The notes below the pieces were generated by a model. It made no database searches. It was not told the DNA's origin and was given only the letters and a program-made list of their open reading frames with translations. This document shows, piece after piece, positions 1 to 11,900 of a stretch of 64,000 nt of DNA; the stretch's first letter is position 1, and the number at the start of each line of letters is the position of its first letter. The stretch comes from Mesotaenium endlicherianum. Its lineage: Eukaryota > Streptophyta > Zygnematophyceae > Zygnematales > Mesotaeniaceae. The translations under genes and the position numbers were made by a program. The stretch spans positions 164,236 through 228,235 of the forward strand of contig WELA01002856.1 in the NCBI GenBank assembly GCA_009602735.1. The letters are read 5' to 3'.

Positions 1-330
1 TTGTGAGCGGAATTGGTCGAAATACGGCGCAACAGGTTGCTTCCAAGTAGGGCAAAGAAGCTTGTATATGTGCACTCTATGTTGAGGTTGCAAGAGAAAA
101 GCGTCAAAAGTCTAGGTACAGCAAGTGTAGAAAAACTACCATGGGTTGTTGAAGCGGAGCTTGAAGTATCTCAAGAGGTTGTAGAAGCGGAACTCACAGA
201 CAATGCAGAGAATATTGTCTTTGAGCAAGAGAGTGAGGATGAGGAAGAGGAAGAGGAGTTAGAGGAAGAAGGGGTGGAGGAAGAGGAGAGCCTTGTAGAT
301 ACAAGGAGGACAAGAGCTAGAAGATGTTGA
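1..330 (+). pseudogene. hAT transposase C-terminal remnant
   Basis: The frame reads RRNRL...AKKLVYVHSMLRL, which resembles the C-terminal dimerisation-end block of plant hAT transposases of the DUF659 type (an RNRL...LVYVHxNLRL pattern). It is followed by an acidic tail of about 30 Glu/Asp residues and a stop at 328-330. An in-frame TGA at 4-6 lies where such proteins often have a Trp before this block, so the copy is probably dead. The rest of the transposase would lie left of the window. The family call rests on one short motif. Confidence 0.5.
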
Positions 331-984
331 TGTTGTGCAATCACTTTCTCGTTTGTTTGTAGGCATGTGAGCATTGATGTTACATGTGCAATCTCTACTT
401 AATGTTTACTTCTAATTATCTTGGGTATGGGTATGATTGATACAATGATTTATATTACATGTCTTAGCAATAGCAATGTAATTGTGAATTAATCATATAT
501 GTGGCGTACGAATTTTGAAGAAGTTTGTCTCTCTGCAAATACGTACTCAACTTCTCAATTCTTAATAGTAAGCAATTTGCAAAAATGATTGGAAAAAGAG
601 GATTGAAAGAGAGGTGAATAACAAACTAAGCAAACAATGCACTTAAAACAGCGAGAACGACAGCGAACAAGCAAACTCGAGAACTTGGCGTGCACGCAAA
701 CAAGATAACCTTAAAAATTAGTAAGAAAAAATTTCTAAACTCAAAAATAATTTCCAAAATAGTTTTTCTGCCCGGCATGTGTCAAAAAGTACGAACATGT
801 ACGACATGTACAATATTACGTCGACACTTAATGTCCATGATTTTCTTTTGATTGAAAATAATATTTATATTAAAAACAAACACGAACTAAGCGAACAAGG
901 CTCAAAAAACAACACGAACTATAGCGAACAAGCGAACTGCAAAACTAAGCGTACATGCGAACGGCGTAACAGGACACAATGGGG
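331..984. other. AT-rich spacer, no gene seen
   Basis: No convincing coding region. Two stretches (about 627-705 and 880-965) share loosely repeated words such as gcgaacaagc and aactaagcg, so a degenerate repeat may be present. Short open frames look random. Confidence 0.4.
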
Positions 985-1955
985 TGTTAACGATCATGGA
1001 TCGTTTCACTAAAGTGGTGTATTTAGGTGGCCACTAAACCATCAGCTGATGCAATCAAGACTGCTTGTCTCTTTATTGATCACGTGTTCAAGTTTCCTTG
1101 CATGCGGAAACATGCAGTCAAGATCATTAATGATCGTGCCAATAGATTTACAAGCAACTTCTGGCAGGAAGTTTGCTCGTACTTCGACATGACACTTCAG
1201 ATATTCAGCAGCTTCCATCCTCAGACCAATAAGCCCGAGAAAAACGAATGAACCGCGTTCTAGAGCAGTTCCTCAAGCATTAGGTGAAGTTTCACTAAGA
1301 CAACTGGGACACCCTCCTTTCAGTTTCAGAGTTCACTGCTACTAATGCTTATCAGGAACATGATTATGGAAGACATCCGCACACTCCTCTCACGCGCGTC
1401 GTTTACGCTAAGGCGGGGATGTCAACTATGAGAGTACCAAGTGCACGCCAAGATGTCCATTCTTTGTAAGAGATGCACAAACAAGCGTTGGCTTTAACCG
1501 TTGCTCGAGATTGACAGAACACGTTTGCTGATACGCACAAGATTGATTTGAGTTTTGAGATTGGCAATAATTTACTTTTGCCACTAAAAACTTGTAACTC
1601 AAGCACCCAGCTTCTGCCTCGCTGGATAGGCCCTTTTATCGTTATTGCACACGTTTGACCTGTTGCAAAACGACTGGATTTGCAAATTTATGGGGCGAAC
1701 GCATTCTGTGTTCCCATGTCAGTATACTCAAGCTGTTTAGGTCTGACGGCCATTCTTAGCCACAAGCACCGGAATTGGAACTTACTGATGATGATAAGGC
1801 CTAAGATGTAGAGGACGTCCTACGACATCGCTACACCCATCATAAAGCCTCCCAAGGGAGCTTTTGATCAAATGGCTCAATTACGACTCCCGTTGGGACT
1901 TATACAAACCTAAGGATAAAATCTTACTCATTTGTAGTAACCTGCTTCAAGTAGT
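985..1955 (+). pseudogene. Decayed Ty3/gypsy integrase and chromodomain fragment
   Basis: Broken frames spell the end of a gypsy pol. An integrase core runs from MDRFTKVVYL near 996 through a degraded DRxxRFTSNFWQE block near 1130-1165 to a FHPQT motif near 1215. It continues with an NRVLEQFLKH block, a DNWDTLLS block near 1300, a beta-barrel-like segment near 1610-1730, and a chromodomain-like IKWLNYDSRWD segment near 1867-1900. Many stops and frame changes interrupt it. It is more diverged than elements A to C and has no visible LTRs. Confidence 0.65.
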
Positions 1956-2669
1956 ATTGATTACGATGGGCTTTCACTCAGCAAGCTCTGTGCCACGGCA
2001 AGTGTGCTACACTTTGAGACGGATCAAATGCAAAAACTCATTTTCGTTAAGTGTTTTTCAAGGCGGAGAAGACCAATTCTCCGCCACATTTGAGCGAAGG
2101 GTTGGAGGCGGAGAAAGGCATTCCTCGGCCTCTCTCTACCACTTTCCGCCTCATAAGTACAATTCTCCGTCTGATTCTCCACTTGCAAGCGGAGTTACAT
2201 GCAAATGAAGGAGACAATGGCCAATCATCAAGCGGAGTACATTGGCCAATCAAGACAGTGTACAATATCTTCCAAAATTGAGTGTTTTGCAAAAGCAAGG
2301 GCAATTGAGTTTTTAATAAAAAGTTGCTTTCGCTTATGAATGCATTCTGATCCATTTTGACTTTTTTCATTGGTCGCTCTAGCCGTGGCTAGATCTCACA
2401 CCAAAAGGGCGACCATGCCACCAACCTAACGATCCGATCTCATAAAGGCATGCGAACTAATGAACAAATGCACCCGTCGACATGGGAGACAAATCAGGCA
2501 TCAAGCGAAAATTGGCTACTTGCAAGTTCTCCCAGCAAGGTCAAAACCTCCCAAAAACCAAAAATCCCAGAGCCCCCGTACATCCCAAACCCCGAAGGCC
2601 CTTAGCTGTGGAGGGCAAACCCCATACTCAGCAGGTGTATTGTTGAGTTGCGATAGTGGAGAGGTCGTT
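1956..2669. other. Non-coding spacer with a short hairpin
   Basis: No gene recognised. A 9-bp perfect inverted repeat (ggcggagaa / ttctccgcc) at 2062-2070 and 2077-2085 is followed by further copies of the ggcggagaa and ttctccg words up to about 2185, which suggests a small repeat or transposon remnant. Ends at the element A target site. Confidence 0.4.
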
Positions 2670-3390
2670 TGTAATGAATCAGTATATTAGTAGATATAAT
2701 ATTCATTTAAATAATATAGTTAATTAAGTTCAGCCTGCTGAACTCTAGTTAATAATCAGTCTGCTGAACTTCATATTTAATATTAGTTTAATGACTCAGC
2801 CGGAAGCAGCAGGCTGAAGTCAACTTAAGTCAGCTTGCTGACACATTCTTTGACAGCCAGCTGACTTTCGTGCTCGGTAGCAGCGAACTGCCTTGATATG
2901 CATCTAAGTACGACATGCTAGATGAATGGCCAGATGACATCCCTATGATGGATGGCGATTCGGGATGATGGGAGATGGCGGTGGATTTGGTTAACCGAGG
3001 TCCTACCAACGTGGTTAACTCCCGAGCAGGCGGTGCCATCGCACTGACCGTTGAACAGTAAACTCATTCCATGTACATATGCTAGGCATTGCTCTCGAGT
3101 TCGGCATTCGGAAACGAGGCCAACTCTTTTGTACAGCTTACGGAGAGAGATCTGAATCCAAGGCGAGAATTCATTGATACGCACTGTCTTCCAACCTTGC
3201 TTATGTAAGAGTTTATTGAATGCATTATTAATGCTAGTTTACTTGCATTTGACTTACGAGTATTATTCACTGCTAGTGTGTGGTCCTTTGCTTATTGATT
3301 CAATTTACGGAAAATACCATAAAGATTACTTGCTGATATAAAGATCTTTATTAATTGTTAATCGCCTAATTGGTAAGTCGATTCATTCCA
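2670..3390 (+). repeat. 5' LTR of element A
   Basis: 721-bp LTR starting tgtaatga and ending attcattcca. Matches the 3' LTR at 15574-16293 and the LTRs of elements B and D. The U3 part carries several dyads of the type tcagcNNgctga, and a tataaag box lies close to the 3' end (near 3340). Confidence 0.92.
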
Positions 3391-3391
3391 G

Positions 3392-3403
3392 TGGTATCGG
3401 AGC
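3392..3403 (+). promoter_or_regulatory. Primer binding site of element A
   Basis: tggtatcggagc follows the LTR by one base. It resembles the plant retroelement primer site complementary to the 3' end of initiator tRNA-Met (usual form tggtatcagagc, one base different here). Confidence 0.8.
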
Positions 3404-3424
3404 AGTTATCAGAGTCTTCTTTGT

Positions 3425-5593
3425 ATGGTAAGGACAAGGTCTCAGACTAGCAACTCCCGAGACATGGAGAACCAGGATAACGAGAATGTCCAAATCCAGG
3501 CGGGAAGCCATGTAGCGGGAACCCGTACCTATTCTGAAGCAGTGGCAGAACCTGCAGCTAGAGAGGCTGCAGATGAGGCAGCAGCTATTGCCGCAGTCGC
3601 AGCACAGCAAGCTGAGGAGGAGAGAGCCAGATCAGAAGCTAAACAATTAGCAAAGGCTGCTGGAGATACAGAAAGGAGGGAAAGACAGCCAACCGACGAG
3701 CGCACTGTTGAAGAACTTAAGGCATCCAGGGCCAATGTTCTGAACCCACCCCCTGCTGTACAACTCAATGTACCCCTAGGTCAAACACGTGACAGGCTGA
3801 ATGCGGCAGGACTTGCTGCTGCAGGAGCGAGAGGGATTGTTGACGACACTACTCAGCGCGTAGATGCCAATGCTGCTGCTGCATTTGCTAGACTACCACC
3901 CCAGAGTGTAGACTTGGGAGCATTGTTCGTTCAAATGCAGTCGCAAATGGCGACCATGTATCAGTCCCAACAGGAGGACAAAAGAATCATAATGTCCCTA
4001 CTCCGGGACAGAGACCAACTGGGGTCTCACACCACTAGTGGTGGTGGCCGAGGGCCTAGTAAGCCCAAGCCGAAACCTCCCCAGGACTATGATCCTGAGG
4101 GAAACAGAAAATATTACCTGATCAAGTTTCTCGCGGATGTTGAGCAGTGGCTGGAGAACTACCCAGAACTGCAAGATTACGAGAAGGTCAGGCACACCGG
4201 TGCGCTACTGAAAGGCAGTGCCGCAGACTGGTGGCTTTACTGGAAGGAAGAGCGTAAGGCTCGGCAACTCGGTGACCCTACGTGGGTAGAGTTTGTCGAG
4301 AAGTTGCATGAGAAGTTTGATGTCATCAACCAGCAGGAGAAAGCTATCTATGCGATGATCTCCCTGACACTGAAGCAGACCACTTCAGTTGCTGAGTTTG
4401 CTCAAAAGTTCCAAGAGAACATGATGAAGCAGCCTGATTTGCCAGAACGATATAGGATAGCATACTTCAGGTATGGCTTGAAATCCGAGGTCTCTGGTCA
4501 TTTTGCAGGGTTACGCCGCACGCCGTACAGGCCGACCTTTGTATGCTTATATAAGCGTACTGAGTAAGTACGCACGTACTAAGCGTACGAAAAGCTCATC
4601 ACTCGTGCACGCCGGTCAGGAACGCCATGACGTTTTCACGTCAGGCACCGCTTTGTTTCACTCGTGGTAGAGTTTGTCGAGAAGTTGCATGAGAAGTTTG
4701 ATGTCATCAACCAGCAGGAGAAAGCTATCTATGCGATGATCTCCCTGACACTGAAGCAGACCACTTCAGTTGCTGAGTTTGCTCAAAAGTTCCAAGAGAA
4801 CATGATGAAGCAGCCAGATTTGCCAGAACGGTATAGGATAGCATACTTCAGGTATGGCTTGAAATCCGAGGTCTCTGGTCATTTTGCAGGGTTACGCCGC
4901 ACGCCGTACAGGCCGACCTTTGTATGCTTATATAAGCGTACTGAGTAAGTACGCACGTACTAAGCGTACGAAAAGCTCATCACTCGTGCACGCCGGTCAG
5001 GAACGCCATGACGTTTTCACGTCAGGCACCGCTTTGTTTCACTCGTGGTAGAGTTTGTCGAGAAGTTGCATGAGAAGTTTGATGTCATCAACCAGCAGGA
5101 GAAAGCTATCTATGCGATGATCTCCCTGACACTGAAGCAGACCACTTCAGTTGCTCAGTTTGCTCAAAAGTTCCAGGAGAACATGATGAAGCAGCCAGAC
5201 TTGCCAGAAAGGTATAGGATAGCATACTTTAGGTATGGCTTGAAATCCGAAGTCTCCGGTCATTTCGCTAAGAAGAAGTATGAGAAACTGGCTGACTTGA
5301 TTCAGGATGCTGATGCCTGGGATAAACAGCAGTTCAATCACAAGCGCCAGAGTAATGCTTTGGTGTCTAAGATTGTCAAAAAGTCCCACAGTTCCTACAA
5401 TGCAGTTGAAGGAGACCAGGCTGAGGATGATCAGGGTGATGAATATGAGTTTGAGTATAATGCTATACAGTCTAGAGGTAGAGGTGGTTTCTCTCGAGGC
5501 GGCTATGGAAGAGGTGGTGGTAGGACTAAGCCGAGATCAGCCTCAGCAAAATCTGTTTGCTTCCATTGCCAGCAAACGGGTCACTTCAGATAG
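3425..5593 (+). pseudogene. gag: gag of element A, disrupted
   Basis: Begins [13 protein letters not shown], as in element B. An Ala/Glu-rich N-terminal region is followed by a retrotransposon gag domain containing [13 protein letters not shown]. The frame is broken at 4567 by a 160-bp foreign spacer, and a 222-bp gag segment occurs three times. The last copy continues through an RG-rich stretch into a CCHC zinc knuckle (CFHCQQTGHF), where a TAG at 5591-5593 replaces the Glu codon of element B, removing the last Cys. The piggyBac insertion lies 52 bp further on. In element B the same protein is 492 residues and whole. Confidence 0.9.
4286..5269 (+). repeat. 381-bp tandem amplification inside gag
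   Basis: A 222-bp gag segment beginning gtagagtttgtc occurs at 4286, 4667 and 5048, an exact 381-bp period. The copies are separated by two near-identical 160-bp spacers (4507-4666, 4888-5047) that match nothing else in the window. Each spacer holds a gcttatataagc palindrome and an inverted repeat gcgtact...agtacgc (first copy 4555-4573). The gag segments differ by only a few bases, so the event is recent or homogenised. Confidence 0.9.
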
Positions 5594-5943
5594 CAGTGTC
5601 CAGTCAAGCACCTCCCAAAGCTCAAGAGAAAAGACCTGCCATTAACACTAGCTTTACGGTGGGTCCTTTTTTGGTTCTGGAACCATAATTTGTCCCATAA
5701 CTAGGTCATTTTCTACGGGCCCTAACCTTAATTTATTTTTATCCAAATTACCTGAAAATAGGCTCCCTAGGAGCACTAACACGTGAACCCTACCGGCAAA
5801 TTAGAGACAGGGCAAACGGACAAGTATCGACGGAGATACTTCAAATTGCCGGCCAAGAACAGTGCTAAGTTTGGTTCAATATTCACCTTCACTTTCGATC
5901 TTTTTCACTCTCTGTTGATTGTCGATTGCAGACTCAAACAGCC

Positions 5944-8289
5944 ATGGCTGCCATGGCTTCTTCTTGTACAGGCTTTGTAGTAGAGGTAGGCACTAAGATA
6001 CTCACTCCTAGCAAGATTTGGGGTGAGAGTTGGGCTGCGCAAGAGTTCGGAGAGCACTATGAAGAGTTCTTTTTGGTAGGAATTCTTGAAGAAGAGGTGC
6101 ATAAAACAAAGGAAACCAAGTATAAAATCTACTTTGGGTACGATGGGGAGTACAAAACATGGGGTCGCAAGCAGATACTACAATATGTGCCCATTGTACC
6201 CGAGTTTAGGTGGTTTTGCCCTTATGAGGGAGTAGTGAGGGTGGAGGCTTCTTCTAACCCAATTTTGCAAGAAACTAGCAGTAGAGCATTTCAAGTGACA
6301 CCTGTCACTCCTGTCACTCAAAGCACCCCTGAAGTCACTGATACACCACAAGCAGATGCATCTGAGGCTGAGACAGAGTCAGACTCGGCCTTAGATCCTG
6401 CAGAACCAAGGCGAAAGAGAGGTAGACCTGCAAAACAGACTGGACCAGACATGAGTGTGCCCTGCAATAGAGAGGAGAGGAAAAACAGAGTGGTAGTGGC
6501 AAGAGAGGGTGCAAAGAAGAGAGCACACAAAGGCTACAGGAAGAAGAAGAATAGGGTCTCAGATGAAGAAGAATTCAGCAGTGACTCGGAGCTGGAGTCC
6601 GAAGGTGAGCCCCTGGTGGCAACTCAAGATGAAGAACAAGTGCTGGAGCCTGTGACGCCTGTGGAGCCAGCAAATAGAGGAGGAGAAGAGTACAGCTGGA
6701 GACCTGCAGAGGAAGGTGAAGTGCCCCCATGGTTGGTTAAGCCTGTCAGTACTGTGGGCACAGGCCTGGTCAGAGTCAGTACCAGGCTGTTTCATACATT
6801 CAGCCCATTTGCTGTGCTTTGTCTCTTGGTTGGTATAGAGTGGTATGACCAGATGGCTGCTGCAACAAATGAGTATGCTCAAAATGAAGGTGCTAAGAAA
6901 TGGGTCATTCTTACCACCAGTGAGCTCATTCTGTGGCATGGGCTATGCATTGCTATGGCACTCAACCCTTTGCCTAGGTATACAATGTATTGGAGAAGTG
7001 ACAGTTTTGGTCCTGTACTATTTCCAGCTTTTGGAAAGTACATGTCCAGAGATAGGTGGGTCCAGATAAAGTCCTACTTGCACATCATTTCAAATGCTGG
7101 TAGAGATGTGTTTCCTACAGCTTCTGGAGAATATAGGCTATGGCAGTGTCAGCCATTCATAGACTTGCTCAAGAGTACATTCAAGCAATACTATAATCCA
7201 GGTGAGCACTTGACTATAGATGAGCGGCTTATCCCGACTAGAAACAGACAATGCCCAGTCCGGGTGTATTGTCCAAAAAAGCCTTATAAGTTTGGTATTG
7301 AGTTGTTTACTTTGGTTGACAGTATAACATACTATTGCTACGATTTTGTAGTATTTGACAAGGTCAAGAGACCAGGCAGGAATACTACGGTTGTGTTGGA
7401 GATGGTGAGCACTTTGCCCCAGGGGCAGACTTACAGCTTTGTCTTAGACAGAGGCTTTACTAGCCCTGTACTTGTAAGAGAGTTGTCTAACCTAGGTCAT
7501 GGAGCTACTGGTACTGTTGTCAGTAGAAAGCACTATCCTATCAAGGACCTGGTCCTAGATGTACCTGCAGGCGAGAGAGAGGCAGAACAGGGCAGCTTCA
7601 AGGCCCTCGTGAGTGATTGGCCTGAACAAGTAGCAGTTGTCTGGCAGGACAAGAAGCCAGTCTACTTCTTGTCTAACTGTAGAGGCTTGAATGTGGTTGA
7701 AGTTGAGAGAAGGCAGAAGGGAGGAGAGACTAGCACTATACCTGCTCCTGATATTGTGAAGCACTATAACCAGTACAAAGACGCCGTTGACCAATTTGAC
7801 AAACTTTGCTTGAGGGACAACTATTCAGTAGAGACAGAGCAGGTCGCTAGGAAGTGGTGGCACCGCTTGTACTGGGGCCTGTTTGACGGTGCCATTGCAA
7901 ATGCATACATCTTGTATGAGCTGGCTCATCCTGGTGCTGACAGATATTCTTTCATGTTGCGGCTAGTGAAAGAGATGTCGGAGTGGGTACATCCTCGCGA
8001 CAGGCAGACAAGATCAAGTTCAGCAGGAGCTTCTGGAGAGCAGAGATGGACTGGCAGGCACTTCCCAAACAAGGTCAACAAAGGAGAGAGAAGGTCTTGT
8101 GTAGTGTGCTCTGCTAAGAAGTTTGACAAAGGGGCTGCAGGCAGGAAGAGTAGATGTCAGTACATGTGTATGCCCTGCAACGTCATCTTGCACCCTAGTC
8201 CCTGCTTTGAGATCTACCACACTACCAAGAACATTGACCATGTGGATGTAGGCAGGAAGAGGTTGCCTAATGGCTGCCCTAAGAAGTAG
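5944..8289 (+). CDS. piggyBac-type transposase, intact
   Basis: 781 residues from the first in-frame ATG, which sits in a strong context (gccatggct). The N-terminal third is acidic with basic patches (KRGRP near 160, and KKRAHKGYRKKKN further on), likely for DNA or nuclear targeting. The transposase fold follows. The catalytic Asp triad is readable: D426 in TIDERLIP, D502 in VLDRGF and D616 in KDAVDQFD, with spacing close to that of the insect enzyme. The C terminus is a Cys-rich zinc domain (CVVC ... CQYMCMPC ... HPSPC). The family excises and inserts at TTAA. No stops or frameshifts, so it may be active. Longer than the classic piggyBac enzyme (about 594 residues), mainly at the N terminus. 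Confidence 0.93.
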   Translation: MAAMASSCTGFVVEVGTKILTPSKIWGESWAAQEFGEHYEEFFLVGILEEEVHKTKETKYKIYFGYDGEYKTWGRKQILQYVPIVPEFRWFCPYEGVVRVEASSNPILQETSSRAFQVTPVTPVTQSTPEVTDTPQADASEAETESDSALDPAEPRRKRGRPAKQTGPDMSVPCNREERKNRVVVAREGAKKRAHKGYRKKKNRVSDEEEFSSDSELESEGEPLVATQDEEQVLEPVTPVEPANRGGEEYSWRPAEEGEVPPWLVKPVSTVGTGLVRVSTRLFHTFSPFAVLCLLVGIEWYDQMAAATNEYAQNEGAKKWVILTTSELILWHGLCIAMALNPLPRYTMYWRSDSFGPVLFPAFGKYMSRDRWVQIKSYLHIISNAGRDVFPTASGEYRLWQCQPFIDLLKSTFKQYYNPGEHLTIDERLIPTRNRQCPVRVYCPKKPYKFGIELFTLVDSITYYCYDFVVFDKVKRPGRNTTVVLEMVSTLPQGQTYSFVLDRGFTSPVLVRELSNLGHGATGTVVSRKHYPIKDLVLDVPAGEREAEQGSFKALVSDWPEQVAVVWQDKKPVYFLSNCRGLNVVEVERRQKGGETSTIPAPDIVKHYNQYKDAVDQFDKLCLRDNYSVETEQVARKWWHRLYWGLFDGAIANAYILYELAHPGADRYSFMLRLVKEMSEWVHPRDRQTRSSSAGASGEQRWTGRHFPNKVNKGERRSCVVCSAKKFDKGAAGRKSRCQYMCMPCNVILHPSPCFEIYHTTKNIDHVDVGRKRLPNGCPKK

Positions 8290-8302
8290 TACCATTGGTA
8301 GC

Positions 8303-8308
8303 AATAAA
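8303..8308 (+). terminator. Likely polyadenylation signal of the piggyBac transposase
   Basis: aataaa 13 bases after the transposase stop codon, on the coding strand. Whether this organism uses aataaa is not known from the window. Confidence 0.45.
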
Positions 8309-8963
8309 GACTCAAAATACAATTTTTTTTGCACACATTATGTGCTCTAAACTTCAATTTTGACGACTCGTCCATGGGGCCTAATGTGGTAGAAGTCATT
8401 ATTTTTGCTTGACATAATTTTACTGCTCTTGTGTAATAGGATGGTAGAGTACCTAGTTATGAATGCTCCGAAACTTATTTGAATGCATTCCATCAAGTTG
8501 TGGAAATTATATGACTCATTTAGTGAAGCTGCATGGTGCATCTCTTAGTGAAATTATGGGACCATGTCCAAAAAGCTGGTGTCAGTTTTGGGCCTAAACT
8601 TTAGCATGTTAGCGTATACAAAGTATTGAATGAAATGAAAATCTGTCAAGTGCAGTGTGGTCACTACATCAGGATGTATGCTAGGAAAAATCAGGACCTT
8701 GAAATCTGTTGTACTTCTCCGCATATTGCGCCCAAAAGAAATGTACCTTTTGCGGGTCACACGTGTGTTACCTTTCAAGTACAAAAAAGTACAATGAAAA
8801 ATGCCGCAAAAATCGGAAAAAGTACATTGCCAGAATCCTTATTCAAAGGACATTTCAAATATATATCACTTTCACATACCACATAAGTACTCTATTTATC
8901 ATTAGCATCCAAAGAAGGGCTGTTATGAGGTTGGTTTTGGTCCCAGTGGCAGTAAAGCTAGTG

Positions 8964-11900
8964 TTAAAAGACAGCAACAGTCAGTTCTCCAGTCTACTGA
9001 CTGTGAGGATGCTAGAGATAGTGAGTCGTCACTAGCTGCCCTTGTAGCAGGTATCATGGGTCCTGCTTATCTGGATTCACTATGCATGCCTGACAACCGG
9101 ATAAAGGAGACCATCAGCAATATAGACATCCAGAGAGTGCACACTTTGAATACTCTTGTTCCACCTGATGTCCAACATTTCTTTGCTAAGTCGGGAGAAC
9201 AATGCGAAAGTGAGGAAAAGACAATCCCCCCTATCCTACTGCATTGCATGATTGCAGGTAGGAAGGTGAGGGCATTTGTTGACGGAGGGGCGTCACATAC
9301 TTTTATCCAAAAGGACTTACTTAAGCGGCTAAGGCTGCCTACTGTCACCCGAGGGAATAGAAATATATTCATTGGAGATGCCTCAAGTATCCCGGGAGGA
9401 GTTATAACCAAGCCTATTGAGGTCCAGTTAGGTTCTGGCATTGCAGTTCTAACTGAAACGCTTACTATTGAGGTACTCAACACTAGCTTTTATGATCTCG
9501 TGCTAGGCAGGTCCTGGCTTAATAGACATCAAGCTGAAGTGTGTTGGAGCAGAAGTACAGTTTATGTGAAAGGAGCCAGTGATGGGCAGACTCACTTGGC
9601 ACCCACCAGTGCTCTTCCTCTTGTCCTGTGTGGATGGCAACTGAAGGAAAAGAAGAGGCTTCCAGAAGGATGCAAGTTGCTGAATGCAATGGAGTTCGTC
9701 AAAAGCTGGAACCAGAAGGAAGACAGAATGTTCTGTCTGCTGCTAAGAGAGGTACCTCCTCAACCTGAAGAAGTGGTTGAGAAAAAGGTACACCCTCCGG
9801 AACACCCTACTGCTGCAAACATTGTTGCTCAGTACACGGATGTGTTTAATATGCCTCCAGGACTACCCCCTAAGCGGGAAGTAGATCATAGGATTGATTT
9901 ATTACCTGGTAGCCAGCCACCCTGGCAACGCACGTATGGCTTGTCTTATTTGGAGAGTGAGGAGTTGAAAACACAGAGTGCAGAGCTGGAAGAAAATGGT
10001 TACATTTCTCCCAGTAAATCACCGTACGGCGCACCTATCCTATTTGTTAAGAAAAAGGATGGCAGTATGCGGATGTGTGTGGATTACAGAGCCCTGAACA
10101 GAATTACAGTAAAGAACAAGTATGCTTTACCCAGAATCGAGGACTTGCTTGATACCCTGTCTGGCGCTAAGGTGTTCAGTAAGATAGATCTCAAGAGTGG
10201 TTATCATCAAATCAGAATTGCTGAGGGGGATGAACACAAGACTGCTTTCCGCACACGTTATGGACACTATGAGTTCAACGTGATGCCATTTGGACTGACT
10301 AATGCTCCTGCTACCTTTATGGGTGCTATGAATGACATTTTCAGACCTTATTTGGATAAGTTTGTGCAAGTTTTCCTGGATGATATTTTAATTTTCTCTA
10401 AAGATGAAGCTCAGCACACTGAACACTTAAAGAAAGTGCTGGACACTCTGCGGAAAAATCACTTGTATGCTAAAATGAGCAAGTGTGATTTCTTTAAGGA
10501 AAGTATTGAATTCTTAGGCCACGTTGTCAGTAAAGAGGGCATCAGTGTGGATCCTAAGAAAGTCCAGACCATAAGGGACTGGCCAGTACCACAGTCTGTC
10601 TCTGAAGTTAGATCCTTCCTCGGGTTGGCTAACTACTATAGGAGATTTATTGAGAATTATTCCACAAAGGCCAGTAAACTGACTGACCTTACTAAGAAAG
10701 ACATCGGGTATGTGTGGGGGGAAGAGCAGCAGGCTGCCTTCCAGACCCTTAAAGATGCCCTTTGCTCTGCCCCAGTGCTAGCCGTGTATGACCCCAGCAA
10801 ACCGGTGCAGGTGGTTACTGATGCCTCTGATTTTGCCATGGGTGCTATTTTGTTGCAGCCTGCTGACAAAACCACAAAGGATGATAAGATACGGCAGGAG
10901 TAGCATCCTGTGTTGTATGAGTCTATGAAATTTAATCCCGCGGAGATTAATTACTCAGTGCATGATAAGGAGCTGCTAGCTATCATTCATGTGCTCAAAC
11001 AGTGGAGAGCATACTTACATGGTAAAGCCTTTAAGGTGATTACAGATCATCTAGCTCTGACCCACTTTCAGAAGAAGTCCAAGCTGTCGAGGAGGGAGAA
11101 CCGCTGGAGCCAGATGCTGGAGCAGTTCCAAGTCCAGATCGACTACCAGGGAAGTTGAATCCTGCTAATGCTCTCTCGAGAAGACGTGACTTGCAAGAAA
11201 GGAACTTCAGTCAGCATGCTGTAGATAAAGTCCTGTGTGCACTCACTTCACTAAAGTCCTTCCTAGAACAACTTAGGAAAGCCTACCTTTCTGACCCAAC
11301 ATTTGAGCCCAGCCCCACTACTGGTGTGTGTCGTGCTACTGCACTCGGGTATAAGCTTAAAGGAGGGGTCTGGGTGATCGAAACCACTTCAGGCAAGCTG
11401 AAGCTGGTCATTTCTAATAACTTGGAAATAGGGTCTCTCTTACTGAGTCAAGCGCATGACAGTCTCCTGGGTGGACATTTGGGGCAGGCCAAAACTGTTG
11501 GCAAATTGGCAAAACATTATCACTGGGAGGGGTTACCCCGGGAGGTCTTGAAATATGTGAAGTCCTGTGACCAGTGTCAGAGAAATAAGTCTCGGCACAC
11601 ACCACCCGGAGGTCTCTTGCAACCGCTGCCCATCCCAGCTGGACGCTGGGAAACTATATCCATGGACTGGGTGGTCTCACTACCAAGAACTGCCAATGGG
11701 CATGATTCAATATTGGTAGTAGTGGATAAACTGACAAAAATGGTCATTTTTACCCCCACAACTGTCAAAGTAACTGCACTCAAAACAGCGAGACAGTTCT
11801 ACAACCATGTAGTATGCCAACATGGGCTACCCTCTAATATAATCTTAGGCAGAGACTCGAAATTTACCTCTTAGTTCTGGAGAGCTTAATGGGGTTAATG

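Larger units (their letters stand above)
5646..8963 (+). mobile_element. Complete piggyBac transposon inserted in element A
   Basis: Perfect 12-bp terminal inverted repeats (cactagctttac at 5646-5657, its complement at 8952-8963) are flanked by TTAA on both sides (5642-5645 and 8964-8967), the hallmark of piggyBac. Comparison with element B shows the target was the TTAA within the gag-pol frameshift heptamer. The 3318-bp element has one intact gene. About 300 bp precede the transposase and about 650 bp of AT-rich non-coding DNA follow it. Confidence 0.95.

Noticed and set aside
4555-4573. Spacer in gag as a miniature inverted-repeat transposon
   Set aside because: The inverted repeats are internal and the spacer ends show no terminal repeats or target duplication.
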